Origin: Paenibacillus barcinonensis
GTDB lineage: Bacteria > Bacillota > Bacilli > Paenibacillales > Paenibacillaceae
DNA length: 64,000 bases
Direction of reading: 5' to 3'
Assembly: GCF_003217495.1 (NCBI RefSeq)
Contig: NZ_QJSW01000004.1
Span: 124,001 to 188,000 of the forward strand
Positions 27,213 to 35,936 of the stretch are shown here, in pieces. Position 1 is the stretch's first letter; each line of letters begins with the position of its first letter. The position numbers and the translations under genes were made by a program. The notes under the pieces are model-generated. The model saw only the letters and a program-made list of their open reading frames with translations, was not told the origin of the DNA and searched no databases.

Positions 27213-28070
27213 ATGACTCGGGTAGCGGTGATGGTCATTCATGGACTGGGTATGCAAAAAGAGGATTATGCTGACAAGCTAATGACGTGCTTGAGCAAGG
27301 AAATGGATCGGGTCATGGTGCAGCCAGGCGCCGCCGAACAGATGCTGGATATTGAACCCGTCTTCTGGGCCGACGTGTTCGAGGAACGGGAAGAGGCGCT
27401 GTTCCAGCAGCTGGTACGTGCACCCGGATTAAACTATCAGACCTTGCGTCGTTTTGTGATTCATTATCTAGCGGATGCTGTTGCCTATCAGCCTGTGGAG
27501 AAGCAGGGACATAACTATGATGCTGTGCATCGGACGTTGAACCGCGCTATGCATACGCTCGCACAACGGAATGGACCGGAAGCTCCGCTCTGTGTCGTTG
27601 CTCATAGTCTTGGCGCAGTGATTGCGAGTAACTTTTTCTACGATTTGCAGTACCCGTCCAGCCGAAGCCCCGAGATTGTGGATGTAAATGCTGCGTTGGA
27701 GCGGGGAGATACGCTGACTAATTTTTATACATTTGGTACAACACTGCCCTTATGGAGCTTGCGCTATGCTGATTTCAGCAGGCCGATTCAGGTGCCCCCC
27801 TCGCAGGCCGTTCAGTACTTTCCGGGGCTTGCGGGTGAATGGATCAATTTTTATGAACCGAACGATATTCTGGGTTATCCGCTGCGTCCCATTGACCCGG
27901 CATATGCGGCTGCGGTGAAGGAAGATATAGAGGTGCGTGTGGGCGGGCCAGCGACCAGCTGGAACCCGCTGAGTCACGGCGGATATTTTGCCAGCGAGAG
28001 CATGAATTACAGAATTGCGCAAGGACTGGCGCGGACGTGGACATGGGTGAACCGCAGAATGAATCAATGA
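27213..28070 (+). CDS. Alpha/beta-hydrolase-like protein of unknown function
   Basis: The 285-residue protein starts MTRVAVMVIHGLGMQ, with an oxyanion-type HG motif, and has the nucleophile-elbow-like sequence VVAHSLGAVIAS, both typical of lipase/esterase alpha/beta hydrolases. A C-terminal His (NPLSHGGYF) may complete the triad, but the Asp is unassigned. AGGAGGAAAG precedes ATG 27213; the longer frame from 27009 crosses the hairpin terminator and is rejected. No signal peptide is visible. A Cys-cluster protein follows after 37 bases, possibly co-transcribed. The substrate is unknown. Confidence 0.78.
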   Translation: MTRVAVMVIHGLGMQKEDYADKLMTCLSKEMDRVMVQPGAAEQMLDIEPVFWADVFEEREEALFQQLVRAPGLNYQTLRRFVIHYLADAVAYQPVEKQGHNYDAVHRTLNRAMHTLAQRNGPEAPLCVVAHSLGAVIASNFFYDLQYPSSRSPEIVDVNAALERGDTLTNFYTFGTTLPLWSLRYADFSRPIQVPPSQAVQYFPGLAGEWINFYEPNDILGYPLRPIDPAYAAAVKEDIEVRVGGPATSWNPLSHGGYFASESMNYRIAQGLARTWTWVNRRMNQ

Positions 28071-28107
28071 AATAATATACGGCGACAACTGAGAAGGAGG
28101 GAACATC

Positions 28108-28374
28108 ATGGAATGCAGGGCTGGCTGTGCCGCATGTTGTATTGCCATATCCATTTCATCACCGATCCCGGGCATGCCCGAAGGCAAACCGGCAGGAGAA
28201 CGATGTGTACAGCTGACGGAGGATAACCGCTGCGCTATCTTCGGTCAGCCGGATCGTCCTCCAGTATGCAGCGGATTACAGGCTGAGGAAGAGATGTGCG
28301 GAAGCACGAATCAGGAGGCCTTTGAACGTTTGGCACAGCTGGAGCATCAAACCGCGCCAGGAAAGGTGTATTAA
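28108..28374 (+). CDS. YkgJ-family cysteine cluster protein
   Basis: This 88-residue protein has the cysteine pattern of the YkgJ/UPF0153 zinc- or iron-binding family: CRAGCAACC at the N-terminus, then RCVQL, RCAIF and PPVCSG. AAGGAGGG supports ATG 28108. The metal-binding role is inferred from the family; no partner is evident. Confidence 0.82.
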   Translation: MECRAGCAACCIAISISSPIPGMPEGKPAGERCVQLTEDNRCAIFGQPDRPPVCSGLQAEEEMCGSTNQEAFERLAQLEHQTAPGKVY

Positions 28375-28441
28375 CTTTTTTGAGATATTAGGATAATTAT
28401 ACTTAATATGAATGTTGATATTTGAGAGGGGAGATGTGCAT

Positions 28442-28645
28442 GTGGAATGGCTTAAACGCCTGATCAAAGTTGTTGGCAGCATGTTAAGTGATCTGTGGAT
28501 GGGCTCTTATCGCCGTCATTCGGATAACTATGATGAACAGGCTCCAGATGCAGAGCATAAATCAAAATATTACACTTTTGTCGTTCTGGCAGCGGTCGTG
28601 ACCCTGAGCATCGTTGTTATTATCTATAATCCCGAGTATTGGTAG
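28442..28645 (+). CDS. Small single-pass membrane protein
   Basis: From GTG 28442 (preceded by AGGGGAG with 8-base spacing) the product is 67 residues. It has a basic N-terminus (EWLKRLIKVV) and a polar middle, and one C-terminal hydrophobic helix (YTFVVLAAVVTLSIVVIIY). I do not recognise the family. The good ribosome site, the terminator downstream and the clean membrane helix argue that it is real. Confidence 0.55.
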   Translation: MEWLKRLIKVVGSMLSDLWMGSYRRHSDNYDEQAPDAEHKSKYYTFVVLAAVVTLSIVVIIYNPEYW

Positions 28646-28683
28646 TACAGAGGTGTAAGAAACAAGCATAGAAGCAATATCAA

Positions 28684-28725
28684 AGAGTATCCCGTCATGC
28701 CGGAGCAGAGAGGATACTCTTTTTT
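28684..28725 (+). terminator. Terminator between convergent genes
   Basis: AGAGTATCC (28684-28692) pairs with GGATACTCT (28712-28720), then T5. It serves the plus-strand gene best; the minus-strand side has only a short T-run. Confidence 0.8.
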
Positions 28726-28739
28726 GTTTTGCCTTGATA

Positions 28740-30074
28740 TCAAGCTCTGCTGTCAAGAGAAGTTGCCGAAGGCCGAGGCTCTTTAAACATGAAAAAGTAC
28801 ATTAGTGATGATATGACGTAGAGGCTTCCTGTGATGCTAAAGGTAATTGCATATCCCCAATATGTCCCGTATGTCGTGACCAGATAAGATTGTACAGGCC
28901 CCATCGTGGCCCAGCCGATCATAAATGAGGTTTGCATCATGGAGTTGGCAATGCCGCGACGTTTGTCCGAAACGCGATCAACCAGAATTGCGGATTGAAT
29001 CGGATTAGCTGCGTTCATGAGTGCCTGCCGGAACAAAAAGCTGACGGACGCAACAAGAAGCAGGTTCGTAAAGCCTGTTAATAACAGGAAGGGCAGCGAT
29101 AATACCTGAAAAATAACGACAGCCCGTACACTGCCAACTTTGGCAGCTAAAGTCGGGCCGATCAGCATAGACACAATGGTCATAATCTGACCCAGTGCAA
29201 TGAGAAGGCTCATGCCGCTTAACGATACCGCGAAACGATTCGTAAAATACAGATTAAGGTACGGTACAACCAGTCCCGAGCCCAGACCAATCAGCAGCTG
29301 TGTTACAACAAACTGAACGATGAGCTTGGAATCCCGCTTTTTTAAGGCACGTTCATCGTCTGTGGACATCATGGATTGCTTTCGATCCTCTTGGGTCTCA
29401 AGTCCGCCCTCGGATCGTTGAGCCTTGGGCTGTAACGACGTAGAGTCTGCCTCTACCGGAGACATCTGTTTTTCGCTTACAAAAAGCAGTGGAATAAAGG
29501 CAGCAAGTGTTGCCGCACCGCCAATAAACAGCACCGTCTGCAGGCTGGTCACCTTCGCCATTCCGGCAGAATGAAGCACGTCTGCAAGGACACCGCCGCC
29601 TAGACTTCCGAGAACCTGTGAAGCCAGCACCAGAGATGAGTACAAGCTGAACATCTTGAGGCGCTGACTTTTTTTGATGTTTTCCGCGAGATAGGGGATG
29701 GCCAGCACCTGAAAAACACTAGCAAACAAGCCGGATAAAACAGCGAACCAGAGCAGTCCGCTCGAAGCATAATCAAAAGAACGCCCGATCAGAAATACAC
29801 CGCTGAACAGCGCTCCAATGATCAACAGTTTTTTGCGGCTGAACTTGTCGCCGCTGAAGCCGATAGGAATAAACATAATCGCTGTAGCCAGAGATTGGAT
29901 GCTGACAATCTGACCATTCATCGTGTCGTCGTAACCCAGCCCCTGAATGTACAGATTATACAGGACCGAGAACATGCCGTTTCCGATCTGATACAGCAGA
30001 CTTGCCAGAAAGAAGAGCTGAATATTGCGGGACCAACCGCTAATTTCAACCTGTATCTGTCGTAAAGCTCTCAA
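28740..30074 (-). CDS. MFS transporter
   Basis: The 444-residue major facilitator has about 12 helices and the loop motif GFSGDKFSRKKLLIIGALF after helix 2. A charged central loop (~200-245, VSEKQMSPVEADS … DDERALKKRD) separates the halves. It starts at TTG 30074, selected by GGAGGG six bases upstream on the minus strand. It lies 77 bases after the O-methyltransferase gene on the same strand, and the two may be co-transcribed. Substrate unknown; drug or metabolite export is typical. Confidence 0.83.
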   Translation of the reverse strand: MRALRQIQVEISGWSRNIQLFFLASLLYQIGNGMFSVLYNLYIQGLGYDDTMNGQIVSIQSLATAIMFIPIGFSGDKFSRKKLLIIGALFSGVFLIGRSFDYASSGLLWFAVLSGLFASVFQVLAIPYLAENIKKSQRLKMFSLYSSLVLASQVLGSLGGGVLADVLHSAGMAKVTSLQTVLFIGGAATLAAFIPLLFVSEKQMSPVEADSTSLQPKAQRSEGGLETQEDRKQSMMSTDDERALKKRDSKLIVQFVVTQLLIGLGSGLVVPYLNLYFTNRFAVSLSGMSLLIALGQIMTIVSMLIGPTLAAKVGSVRAVVIFQVLSLPFLLLTGFTNLLLVASVSFLFRQALMNAANPIQSAILVDRVSDKRRGIANSMMQTSFMIGWATMGPVQSYLVTTYGTYWGYAITFSITGSLYVISSLMYFFMFKEPRPSATSLDSRA

Positions 30075-30151
30075 ATGATTCCCTCCAGTCTGCCTGTGCA
30101 GTGACTCCAGTTTAACAGGAAAGGCAGATTTTCGGAAGAATTGACCACTGT

Positions 30152-30868
30152 TTATTTTGTCACAGGAGCATCGGTGACACGGGCTATCACAAATCCGTCG
30201 TAGCCTTTAGCGCCCACAGTTTGCAGGGCTACCGCTTCAAGCCTAGGGTGATTGCCGATGTGCTCAAGAAAGGTTCGAACGCCTTGAACCCGCGGGTCTG
30301 TGCTTCCAGCATGGATGACCTCTCCATCCCTCACGATATTATCTCCGATGATCAGGCTGCCCGGACGTGTCAAGCGTAGCGCCCATCTCAGGTAATCCGG
30401 GTTGCTTGGTTTATCGGCATCAATAAAAATCAGATCAAAAGGTTCAGCGTAGTCTTCTTTCACATCGGGAAGGGTTGTAAGCGCTGGCCCAGTTCGAAGG
30501 TCCACTTTATGCATTAATCCGGCTCGGGTCAGATTGGACTCGGCAACCGCTGCATGTTTGGCTTCGGATTCAAGGGTAACGATTCGTCCATGCTCCGGCA
30601 GTGCTCTTGCCATCCAGATCGTGCTGTATCCGCCTAATGTGCCAATCTCCAGCACTCGTGACGCCCCCTGGATTTGCAGCAGTAATTGAAGAAATTTACC
30701 TTGATTTGGCGTGACATCATAGGAGGGCAATCCTGCTTCGGCGTTGGCCTCCAATGCTTCCTCCAGAGCCTTGTCGCCTGGGATAAGCAGTGCGTTCATA
30801 TACTCATCTACTTGATCCCATATCGTAGACTGAGCGGTGTGGCTATTGTTCCAATGCTGCATACTCAT
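30152..30868 (-). CDS. Class I SAM-dependent O-methyltransferase
   Basis: This 238-residue protein resembles the catechol/caffeoyl-CoA O-methyltransferase family (YrrM-like). The AdoMet motif is VLEIGTLGGYSTIWMA; the metal-binding acidic motif is FIDADKPSNPDYL, followed by IIGDNIVRDGEV. ATG 30868 is used with AAGGAAG upstream; TTG 30871 is also possible. It diverges from a LysR gene, a layout in which the regulator often controls its neighbour. It probably methylates a hydroxylated aromatic or small metabolite that the linked MFS pump could export (inference). Confidence 0.86.
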   Translation of the reverse strand: MSMQHWNNSHTAQSTIWDQVDEYMNALLIPGDKALEEALEANAEAGLPSYDVTPNQGKFLQLLLQIQGASRVLEIGTLGGYSTIWMARALPEHGRIVTLESEAKHAAVAESNLTRAGLMHKVDLRTGPALTTLPDVKEDYAEPFDLIFIDADKPSNPDYLRWALRLTRPGSLIIGDNIVRDGEVIHAGSTDPRVQGVRTFLEHIGNHPRLEAVALQTVGAKGYDGFVIARVTDAPVTK

Positions 30869-30913
30869 CAAACATCTTCCTTTCCACTTGCTGATATTGA
30901 ATGGCTATAATTG

Positions 30914-30923
30914 AACTATAGTT
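30914..30923. promoter_or_regulatory. Palindrome in the divergent LysR/O-methyltransferase promoter region
   Basis: AACTATAGTT is a 10-bp perfect palindrome in the 197-base divergent gap. It lies close to the O-methyltransferase start and could be a LysR-type site, but T-N11-A geometry is not clear. Confidence 0.35.
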
Positions 30924-31065
30924 GAGATTTTTGTATAAATAAAATATATAATTTGTATGTAAATATATAATTAAGTTATGTGCGGAAAGCGGTAAAAATA
31001 GGGTCGTAAAAAATTGCCGGTATAAACATCAGAAGCACAAAAAGAGATAAAAGAGGCGAACAGGG

Positions 31066-31968
31066 ATGAATTTGCATGGATTACGCTTGTTTCACGCGAT
31101 TGTACGTTACGGTGGAGTTACCCGGGCTGCGGAAGAGCTTAACATTAGTCAACCTGCTGTATCTTCACAGGTAAAGCGGTTTGAACGTGAGATTGGCATT
31201 CAGCTGTTCGTATCTGAAGGGCGAAAACTGGTGCTTACAGATGCAGGTACACAGTTAATAACGTATGCCGAGCGTTTGTTTATGCTGGAACAGGAAGTGG
31301 AGCATTTCGTCGAGGATATGATTCAGGGCAGAAAAGGCTTGATTCGTCTGTCGGCCACATACCTGCCCTCCAATTTTTTGCTACCCAGCTGGATTGCTCG
31401 CTTTAAGCAGGCGCATGAGGATGTGGAGATTATTGTGAGCACAAGCAATACCCAGATGGCTTTTGATCAGCTGTTGCGCTACGAGGCAGAGATTGCTATC
31501 TATGGAGGGAGTGGGGTCAGTCATCCGGGTGTTCATTGGGATAAGCTGTTTGAGGATGAAATGTGGTTTGTGGTGCATCCAGATCATGCCTATGCAGGCC
31601 AAACGATTTCATTGCAGCAGATGGTGGCCGAGCCATTTATTATGCGTGAGCAGGGCAGTGCAACGCGTGAACGACTGGCTGCCCTGTGCACCAACAATAA
31701 CCTGCCTTCTCCTCGGATTGCGCTTCAATTCGATGGGTTGAATGAAACGATCAGCGCAGTAAAAGCAGGTTATGGTGCCAATTTCATCTCGTCTCTTGTT
31801 GTGAGAGAAGATGTGCAGCAAGGCAGGCTTGCTCGTGTATTTGTTGATAACGTAAAGCTTCAGAATACGATAGCTATCTGTACACGGGCAGGAGAGAAGC
31901 TGTCACCAGCGGCAAGTCAGCTTGTGCAGTGGATCAGGCAGGAGTCACTTGTGATGCAGCATGAATAA
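31066..31968 (+). CDS. LysR-family transcriptional regulator
   Basis: This 300-residue regulator has the N-terminal winged helix-turn-helix LRLFHAIVRYGGVTRAAEEL with NISQPAVSSQVKRFEREIG, followed by a two-lobed effector domain (residues ~90-295). ATG 31066 follows AGGCGAACAGGG. It is divergent from the O-methyltransferase/MFS pair and is a plausible activator of that pair. The effector is unknown. Confidence 0.9.
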   Translation: MNLHGLRLFHAIVRYGGVTRAAEELNISQPAVSSQVKRFEREIGIQLFVSEGRKLVLTDAGTQLITYAERLFMLEQEVEHFVEDMIQGRKGLIRLSATYLPSNFLLPSWIARFKQAHEDVEIIVSTSNTQMAFDQLLRYEAEIAIYGGSGVSHPGVHWDKLFEDEMWFVVHPDHAYAGQTISLQQMVAEPFIMREQGSATRERLAALCTNNNLPSPRIALQFDGLNETISAVKAGYGANFISSLVVREDVQQGRLARVFVDNVKLQNTIAICTRAGEKLSPAASQLVQWIRQESLVMQHE

Positions 31969-32025
31969 ACGTTCAAACTGCGGCTGTCCTGCTTCATTAA
32001 TTTGACATTTTAACAGTAACAGCCC

Positions 32026-32757
32026 TTATGACTTGTCTGCATCACTTTGCAAGTGCTCCGATTTGCCCCAGGCAGCGATGCGTGCTTGAAGGGTTACTCC
32101 GGCAACGACAAGTGCGGGAATCCAGACAGCGATCTTTGGAATATGATGGAAAAGGAGTGCGGCCAGGATAACACCAGCCAGGTAAATCACAACCGCGCCT
32201 GCACGCAGATACGAGTCTGCTGATAATGAGCTGGCCAATGAGCGAATATTGACGTGTCTGATCCGTTGCAGGAGGCTTGCAGCATCCTCAACCACGGCGG
32301 CCAGATTGTTTGTAAGCACGGTGGTGGAGATGCCTGCAATGCCGATGCGTCTTGCTGCTGTAGTCTGCATACCCATCGCTATCGCTAAGAGTACAATCAG
32401 AAGATAGGATAGTTGCCCGGAGAGCGGGCTAATTATGAGAATAGCAAAGAGCAGAAGCAATGCACTCTCGACGGTAAGTACAGCGGTGACTCGCGGCGAC
32501 CAGCCATTTTTGGTTTTTACATGTCCAATCATATGTGCTGCGATGGCATTACCCGCGATAAATCCGAGAAGTGCAAGCAGTGAGCGCAATACGACAAACT
32601 CTTGAGCACGGGCAATCGCAATGCCCAGCAGTACAATATTTCCTGTCATATTGGCCGTGAGTACGTGTCCCAGTCCAAGATATCCAATGACATCGACCAT
32701 ACCGGCAGACATACAAAGCAGCAGCATGGCGTATTTCTGGAGAAGATTCTGTTTCAT
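32026..32757 (-). CDS. DUF1275 (YoaK-type) membrane protein
   Basis: The 243-residue protein has six or so membrane helices and the YoaK/DUF1275 features SAGMVDVIGYLGLGHVLTANMTGN and TAARRIGIAGISTTVLTNNLA. ATG 32757 follows AAAGGACGG; the 29-codon extension upstream crosses the promoter. The family's function is unknown. Confidence 0.85.
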   Translation of the reverse strand: MKQNLLQKYAMLLLCMSAGMVDVIGYLGLGHVLTANMTGNIVLLGIAIARAQEFVVLRSLLALLGFIAGNAIAAHMIGHVKTKNGWSPRVTAVLTVESALLLLFAILIISPLSGQLSYLLIVLLAIAMGMQTTAARRIGIAGISTTVLTNNLAAVVEDAASLLQRIRHVNIRSLASSLSADSYLRAGAVVIYLAGVILAALLFHHIPKIAVWIPALVVAGVTLQARIAAWGKSEHLQSDADKS

Positions 32758-32793
32758 CGTGTTCCGTCCTTTCAGGTAAACAATAACTCTTTC

Positions 32794-32823
32794 AGTATAC
32801 AGCGATGTTCCTGTCTTCATCAA
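32794..32823 (-). promoter_or_regulatory. Promoter of the DUF1275 gene
   Basis: On the minus strand TTGATG (32823-32818) and TATACT (32799-32794) are 18 bases apart. Confidence 0.5.
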
Positions 32824-32863
32824 AATGAAAATTCTAACGCACAAACAGTTACATGACCAGAAA

Positions 32864-32893
32864 TTCGTTTATTCGGGTTAGATGATTTATAAT
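32864..32893 (+). promoter_or_regulatory. Possible promoter of the alarmone synthetase gene
   Basis: A perfect TATAAT (32888-32893) lies 37 bases before the start; the best -35 is TTCGTT (32864-32869) with 18-base spacing, which is weak. Confidence 0.4.
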
Positions 32894-32929
32894 GGTATGG
32901 ATGACATGTGAGAAGAAAGGAAGAAACTG

Positions 32930-33679
32930 ATGATGAATGCACCACATCCGATAGACCAATTCAAGAAATTTAAATACGAAATTACCCGATTTATGATGAT
33001 TTATAAATTTGCACTGGATCAGATGGAAACCAAAATAGAAGTGCTCAAGGAGGAATTTCAATCTCTGCATGACTACAGTCCGATCGAGCATACGAAGTCA
33101 AGATTGAAGTCTCCCGAGAGCATTATGAATAAGATGTTCCGTAAAAATCATGAGCTGACATTTGAAAGCATCAAGGAGAATATTAAAGATATTGCCGGCG
33201 TGCGGATTACATGCTCGTTTATCTCCGATATATACCGAATCAAGGATATGCTGTGCAATCAGAGTGATTTGCGCGTGCTTGAAGTGAAGGATTACATCCA
33301 AAATCCGAAGCCAAACGGATATCAAAGCCTGCATTTGCTCGTTGAAGTCCCGGTGTACATGTCCAATGGTGAAGAGCGTGCCTGTGTGGAGATTCAGATT
33401 CGTACGATTGCGATGGACTTCTGGGCAAGCCTTGAGCATAAAATCTTTTACAAATACAATAAGGATGTTCCTGAGCATCTAACAAGAGAACTCAAAAATG
33501 CAGCGGATTCTGCCAATGCCTTGGATCATCAGATGGAACGGCTGCACCGCGAGATCCAAGAGATCAAAGACGCCGATAACGAGCGGGATGAAGAGGAATT
33601 ACGCCGTATTATTATAAATAATCAACAATTTACACTGCCAAACAATCTGCTGCGATTGCTGGGAGATGGAGAGAATTAA
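32930..33679 (+). CDS. relP: Small alarmone synthetase (RelP/YwaC type, (p)ppGpp synthetase)
   Basis: This 249-residue stand-alone RelA/SpoT synthetase domain transfers pyrophosphate from ATP to GDP/GTP. It aligns well with Bacillus YwaC: YKFALDQMETK, SPIEHTKSRLKSPESIMNKM, DIAGVRITCSFISDIYRI, YIQNPKPNGYQSLHLLVEVP and EIQIRTIAMDFWASLEHKI. There is no hydrolase domain and no regulatory TGS/ACT domain. ATG 32930 follows AAGGAAG. In Bacillus this enzyme responds to cell-envelope stress; that regulation is not visible here. A drug-efflux type MFS gene follows after 54 bases and may be co-transcribed. Confidence 0.92.
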   Translation: MMNAPHPIDQFKKFKYEITRFMMIYKFALDQMETKIEVLKEEFQSLHDYSPIEHTKSRLKSPESIMNKMFRKNHELTFESIKENIKDIAGVRITCSFISDIYRIKDMLCNQSDLRVLEVKDYIQNPKPNGYQSLHLLVEVPVYMSNGEERACVEIQIRTIAMDFWASLEHKIFYKYNKDVPEHLTRELKNAADSANALDHQMERLHREIQEIKDADNERDEEELRRIIINNQQFTLPNNLLRLLGDGEN

Positions 33680-33733
33680 AAGCCCGAAAATTGCACAATA
33701 ACTCGACTTGATGGAAAAGGAATTGTTTTCTGG

Positions 33734-34969
33734 ATGAAAAGTAATCTGGCTTCAATACAGCCCCATACTGCACCACGTATGAGAATGGCGCTTATTCTCG
33801 GGACACTCTCTGCATTCGGACCGCTGTCTCTGGATATGTATCTGCCAGCCTTGCCAGCGCTGGCGGATGAATTTGGCTCGTCTGCTTCTTACGCCCAGCT
33901 TAGCTTAACCGCTTGTATGATCGGGCTTGCACTTGGGCAGCTGCTGGCTGGACCACTAAGTGATGTAAGAGGGCGCAAAATGCCGCTGATCGCCGGACTG
34001 GTGTTATATACACTTGCTTCAGTATTATGCCTGGTGAGCCCAACGATGGGCTCATTTGTTATGCTGCGATTCATTCAGGGTGTGGCTGGAGCTGCTGGCA
34101 TTGTCATCTCGCGCGCAGTGGTCAGAGATATGTACGAGGGACCTGAACTCACACGTTTTTTTTCTTTGTTAATGCTTATTAACGGAGTGGCTCCGATTGC
34201 AGCACCGATTATTGGAGGGCAAGTGCTGGCATATGCCTCGTGGCGTGCCGTATTTATTTTGCTTGGTCTGATTGGTTTGCTGGCGCTTCTGGCGGTGATC
34301 CTTGGTCTAGGCGAGACACTGCCTGTTCAACGAAGGTCCAGCGGAGGGCTCAAACAAACGCTGCTGACGTTTGGCAGGCTAACAAGAGATCGTCGTTTTA
34401 TGGGGTACGCACTTACACAAGGCTGTGCAGCTGCAGGCATGTTTGCTTACATATCAGGCTCACCGTTTGTCCTGCAAAAAATTTATGGCGTGTCGCCGCA
34501 AATGTTCAGTGTGTGCTTTGCTGTGAATGGATTGGGTATTATTCTCGCCAGTCAGATTGCAGGACGGCTTGCGGGCAAAGTTTCGGAATCTCGATTGTTA
34601 ATTGCGGGTCTGCTTACAGCGGCTACTGGAGGAACATCCCTGCTGCTCTCGATTCTGGCTGGAGGCGGACTGATTACTGTACTGATTCCGCTATTTCTGG
34701 TCGTCTCCAGTGTCGGATTGATTAATACAGCTTCGTTTGCGCTTGCTATGGGAAATCAGGCCAAATCCGCAGGAAGTGCGTCAGCATTGATTGGCGTCAT
34801 GACCTTTTTGTTTGGCGGCATCGTTGCGCCTCTTGTGGGCCTTGGCGGGGAGCATACGGCTGTGCCGATGGGCATTGTGATTGCCTGTGCTGATCTGGGA
34901 GCCTTGGGTCTGTACTTCGTTATGATTGGGAAAAGTAAACCGAAGCAGAGCACTCATACCATAGTGTAA
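33734..34969 (+). CDS. Bcr/CflA-family multidrug efflux MFS transporter
   Basis: The 411-residue protein has 12 predicted helices. The Bcr/CflA signature is clear: GPLSLDMYLPALPALADEF at the N-terminus, LALGQLLAGPLSDVRGRK in motif A, and RFIQGVAGAAGIVISRAVVRD. Bcr homologues export bicyclomycin or related compounds by proton antiport. ATG 33734 has AAAGGAA about 12 bases upstream. A strong terminator ends the relP-bcr unit. Confidence 0.88.
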   Translation: MKSNLASIQPHTAPRMRMALILGTLSAFGPLSLDMYLPALPALADEFGSSASYAQLSLTACMIGLALGQLLAGPLSDVRGRKMPLIAGLVLYTLASVLCLVSPTMGSFVMLRFIQGVAGAAGIVISRAVVRDMYEGPELTRFFSLLMLINGVAPIAAPIIGGQVLAYASWRAVFILLGLIGLLALLAVILGLGETLPVQRRSSGGLKQTLLTFGRLTRDRRFMGYALTQGCAAAGMFAYISGSPFVLQKIYGVSPQMFSVCFAVNGLGIILASQIAGRLAGKVSESRLLIAGLLTAATGGTSLLLSILAGGGLITVLIPLFLVVSSVGLINTASFALAMGNQAKSAGSASALIGVMTFLFGGIVAPLVGLGGEHTAVPMGIVIACADLGALGLYFVMIGKSKPKQSTHTIV

Positions 34970-34987
34970 TGCCAAGGTTTAATTACG

Positions 34988-35029
34988 AACCGCCCGCATG
35001 GACCTAACAGCGTCTATGCGGGCGGTTTT
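34988..35029 (+). terminator. Terminator after the Bcr-like gene
   Basis: AACCGCCCGCAT (34988-34999) pairs with ATGCGGGCGGTT (35016-35027), then TT; a very stable 12-bp stem. Confidence 0.85.
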
Positions 35030-35057
35030 CATTCGCTGATATAAGTTCCGCTTGCCT

Positions 35058-35687
35058 TTAACAAAGGGCAAATAAAATCTGCGTATTCAACAAAATGCCT
35101 GGAGTCTGGAACGGATAGAAGTAACCGACGACAAAGCCGAACAAATTCACCGCAGGCCACATTAAATATACATCATTATACGTAAAGACCAGGGACCAGC
35201 GGTTATAACAGAAGTTTTGCAGCACACGCTGCTCCTGATCACGAGGGGCGGCTGCGCCAGTTTGTGCGAATTGAACCGCTTGAGTCAGACTCTGCGGCTG
35301 CTGCTGGATAAAGAGTGGAAGCAGGCCGGGGCTGCTTTTGATCAGGTTGTATAAAAATAACATCTCTGCTGGCGGCTGACCTACGGGACGAGGATACGCA
35401 CTCAGTAATGAAGGTAAATTCCCTTGGGCGAGCTGTGGAGGTACGCCGGGAGCGGGGGCTGGACCTGGAACAGGACCCGGTCCGGGACCCGGAAAATATG
35501 GACCTAGAGGTGCTCCACCCCCTGGAATAAACGGAGGATACGAGCCTGGGCCCCCTGGAATGCCTGGCGGAGTCTGAGCGCCTGGAATGCTTCCTCCGCC
35601 GGGAAAGATCGGAGGTAATTGAAATGACCGACCAGCCGTATCACCATAATCATAATCGCCAGCGTAAGGGAAATATCCATAATTCAT
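35058..35687 (-). CDS. Pro/Gly-rich protein of unknown function
   Basis: I do not recognise this 209-residue protein. Residues ~20-85 form a Pro/Gly/Tyr low-complexity segment with repeated FPGGG, IPGGPG and GPGPGPVPGP units. Residues ~95-209 look folded: MLFLYNLIKSSPGLLPLFIQ, then a tail rich in aromatic and hydrophobic residues (YNDVYLMWPAVNLFGFVVGYFYP) ending in Cys. There is no signal peptide. Pro/Gly/Tyr-rich proteins of this kind occur in spore coats of related bacteria, but that is only a suggestion. It is monocistronic on the minus strand, convergent with the Bcr-like gene. Confidence 0.75.
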   Translation of the reverse strand: MNYGYFPYAGDYDYGDTAGRSFQLPPIFPGGGSIPGAQTPPGIPGGPGSYPPFIPGGGAPLGPYFPGPGPGPVPGPAPAPGVPPQLAQGNLPSLLSAYPRPVGQPPAEMLFLYNLIKSSPGLLPLFIQQQPQSLTQAVQFAQTGAAAPRDQEQRVLQNFCYNRWSLVFTYNDVYLMWPAVNLFGFVVGYFYPFQTPGILLNTQILFALC

Positions 35688-35838
35688 ATCAAAACATCCT
35701 TCCTGTCATCGTATTCTGCCAACAGCATATGGTGACATTCGCCCATGTGTGATTGGAGGGAGCATGTGTCTGGAGAGTGGGGAGGAACACCGAATAATGA
35801 AGGAGATGTCCTGGAGGGATCATGAATTTGATCGTTTT

Positions 35839-35868
35839 TTGTTCTTTTGCTCGGTATACATATATAAT
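35839..35868 (+). promoter_or_regulatory. Promoter of the flavin reductase gene
   Basis: TTGTTC (35839-35844) and TATAAT (35863-35868) are separated by 18 bases, about 70 bases ahead of the start codon. Confidence 0.5.
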
Positions 35869-35936
35869 AACGATGAAGAAATACGAGAAAGAAGAATGCA
35901 AACCAACGTACAAGCAACAGGGGAGGAGATTTACAT

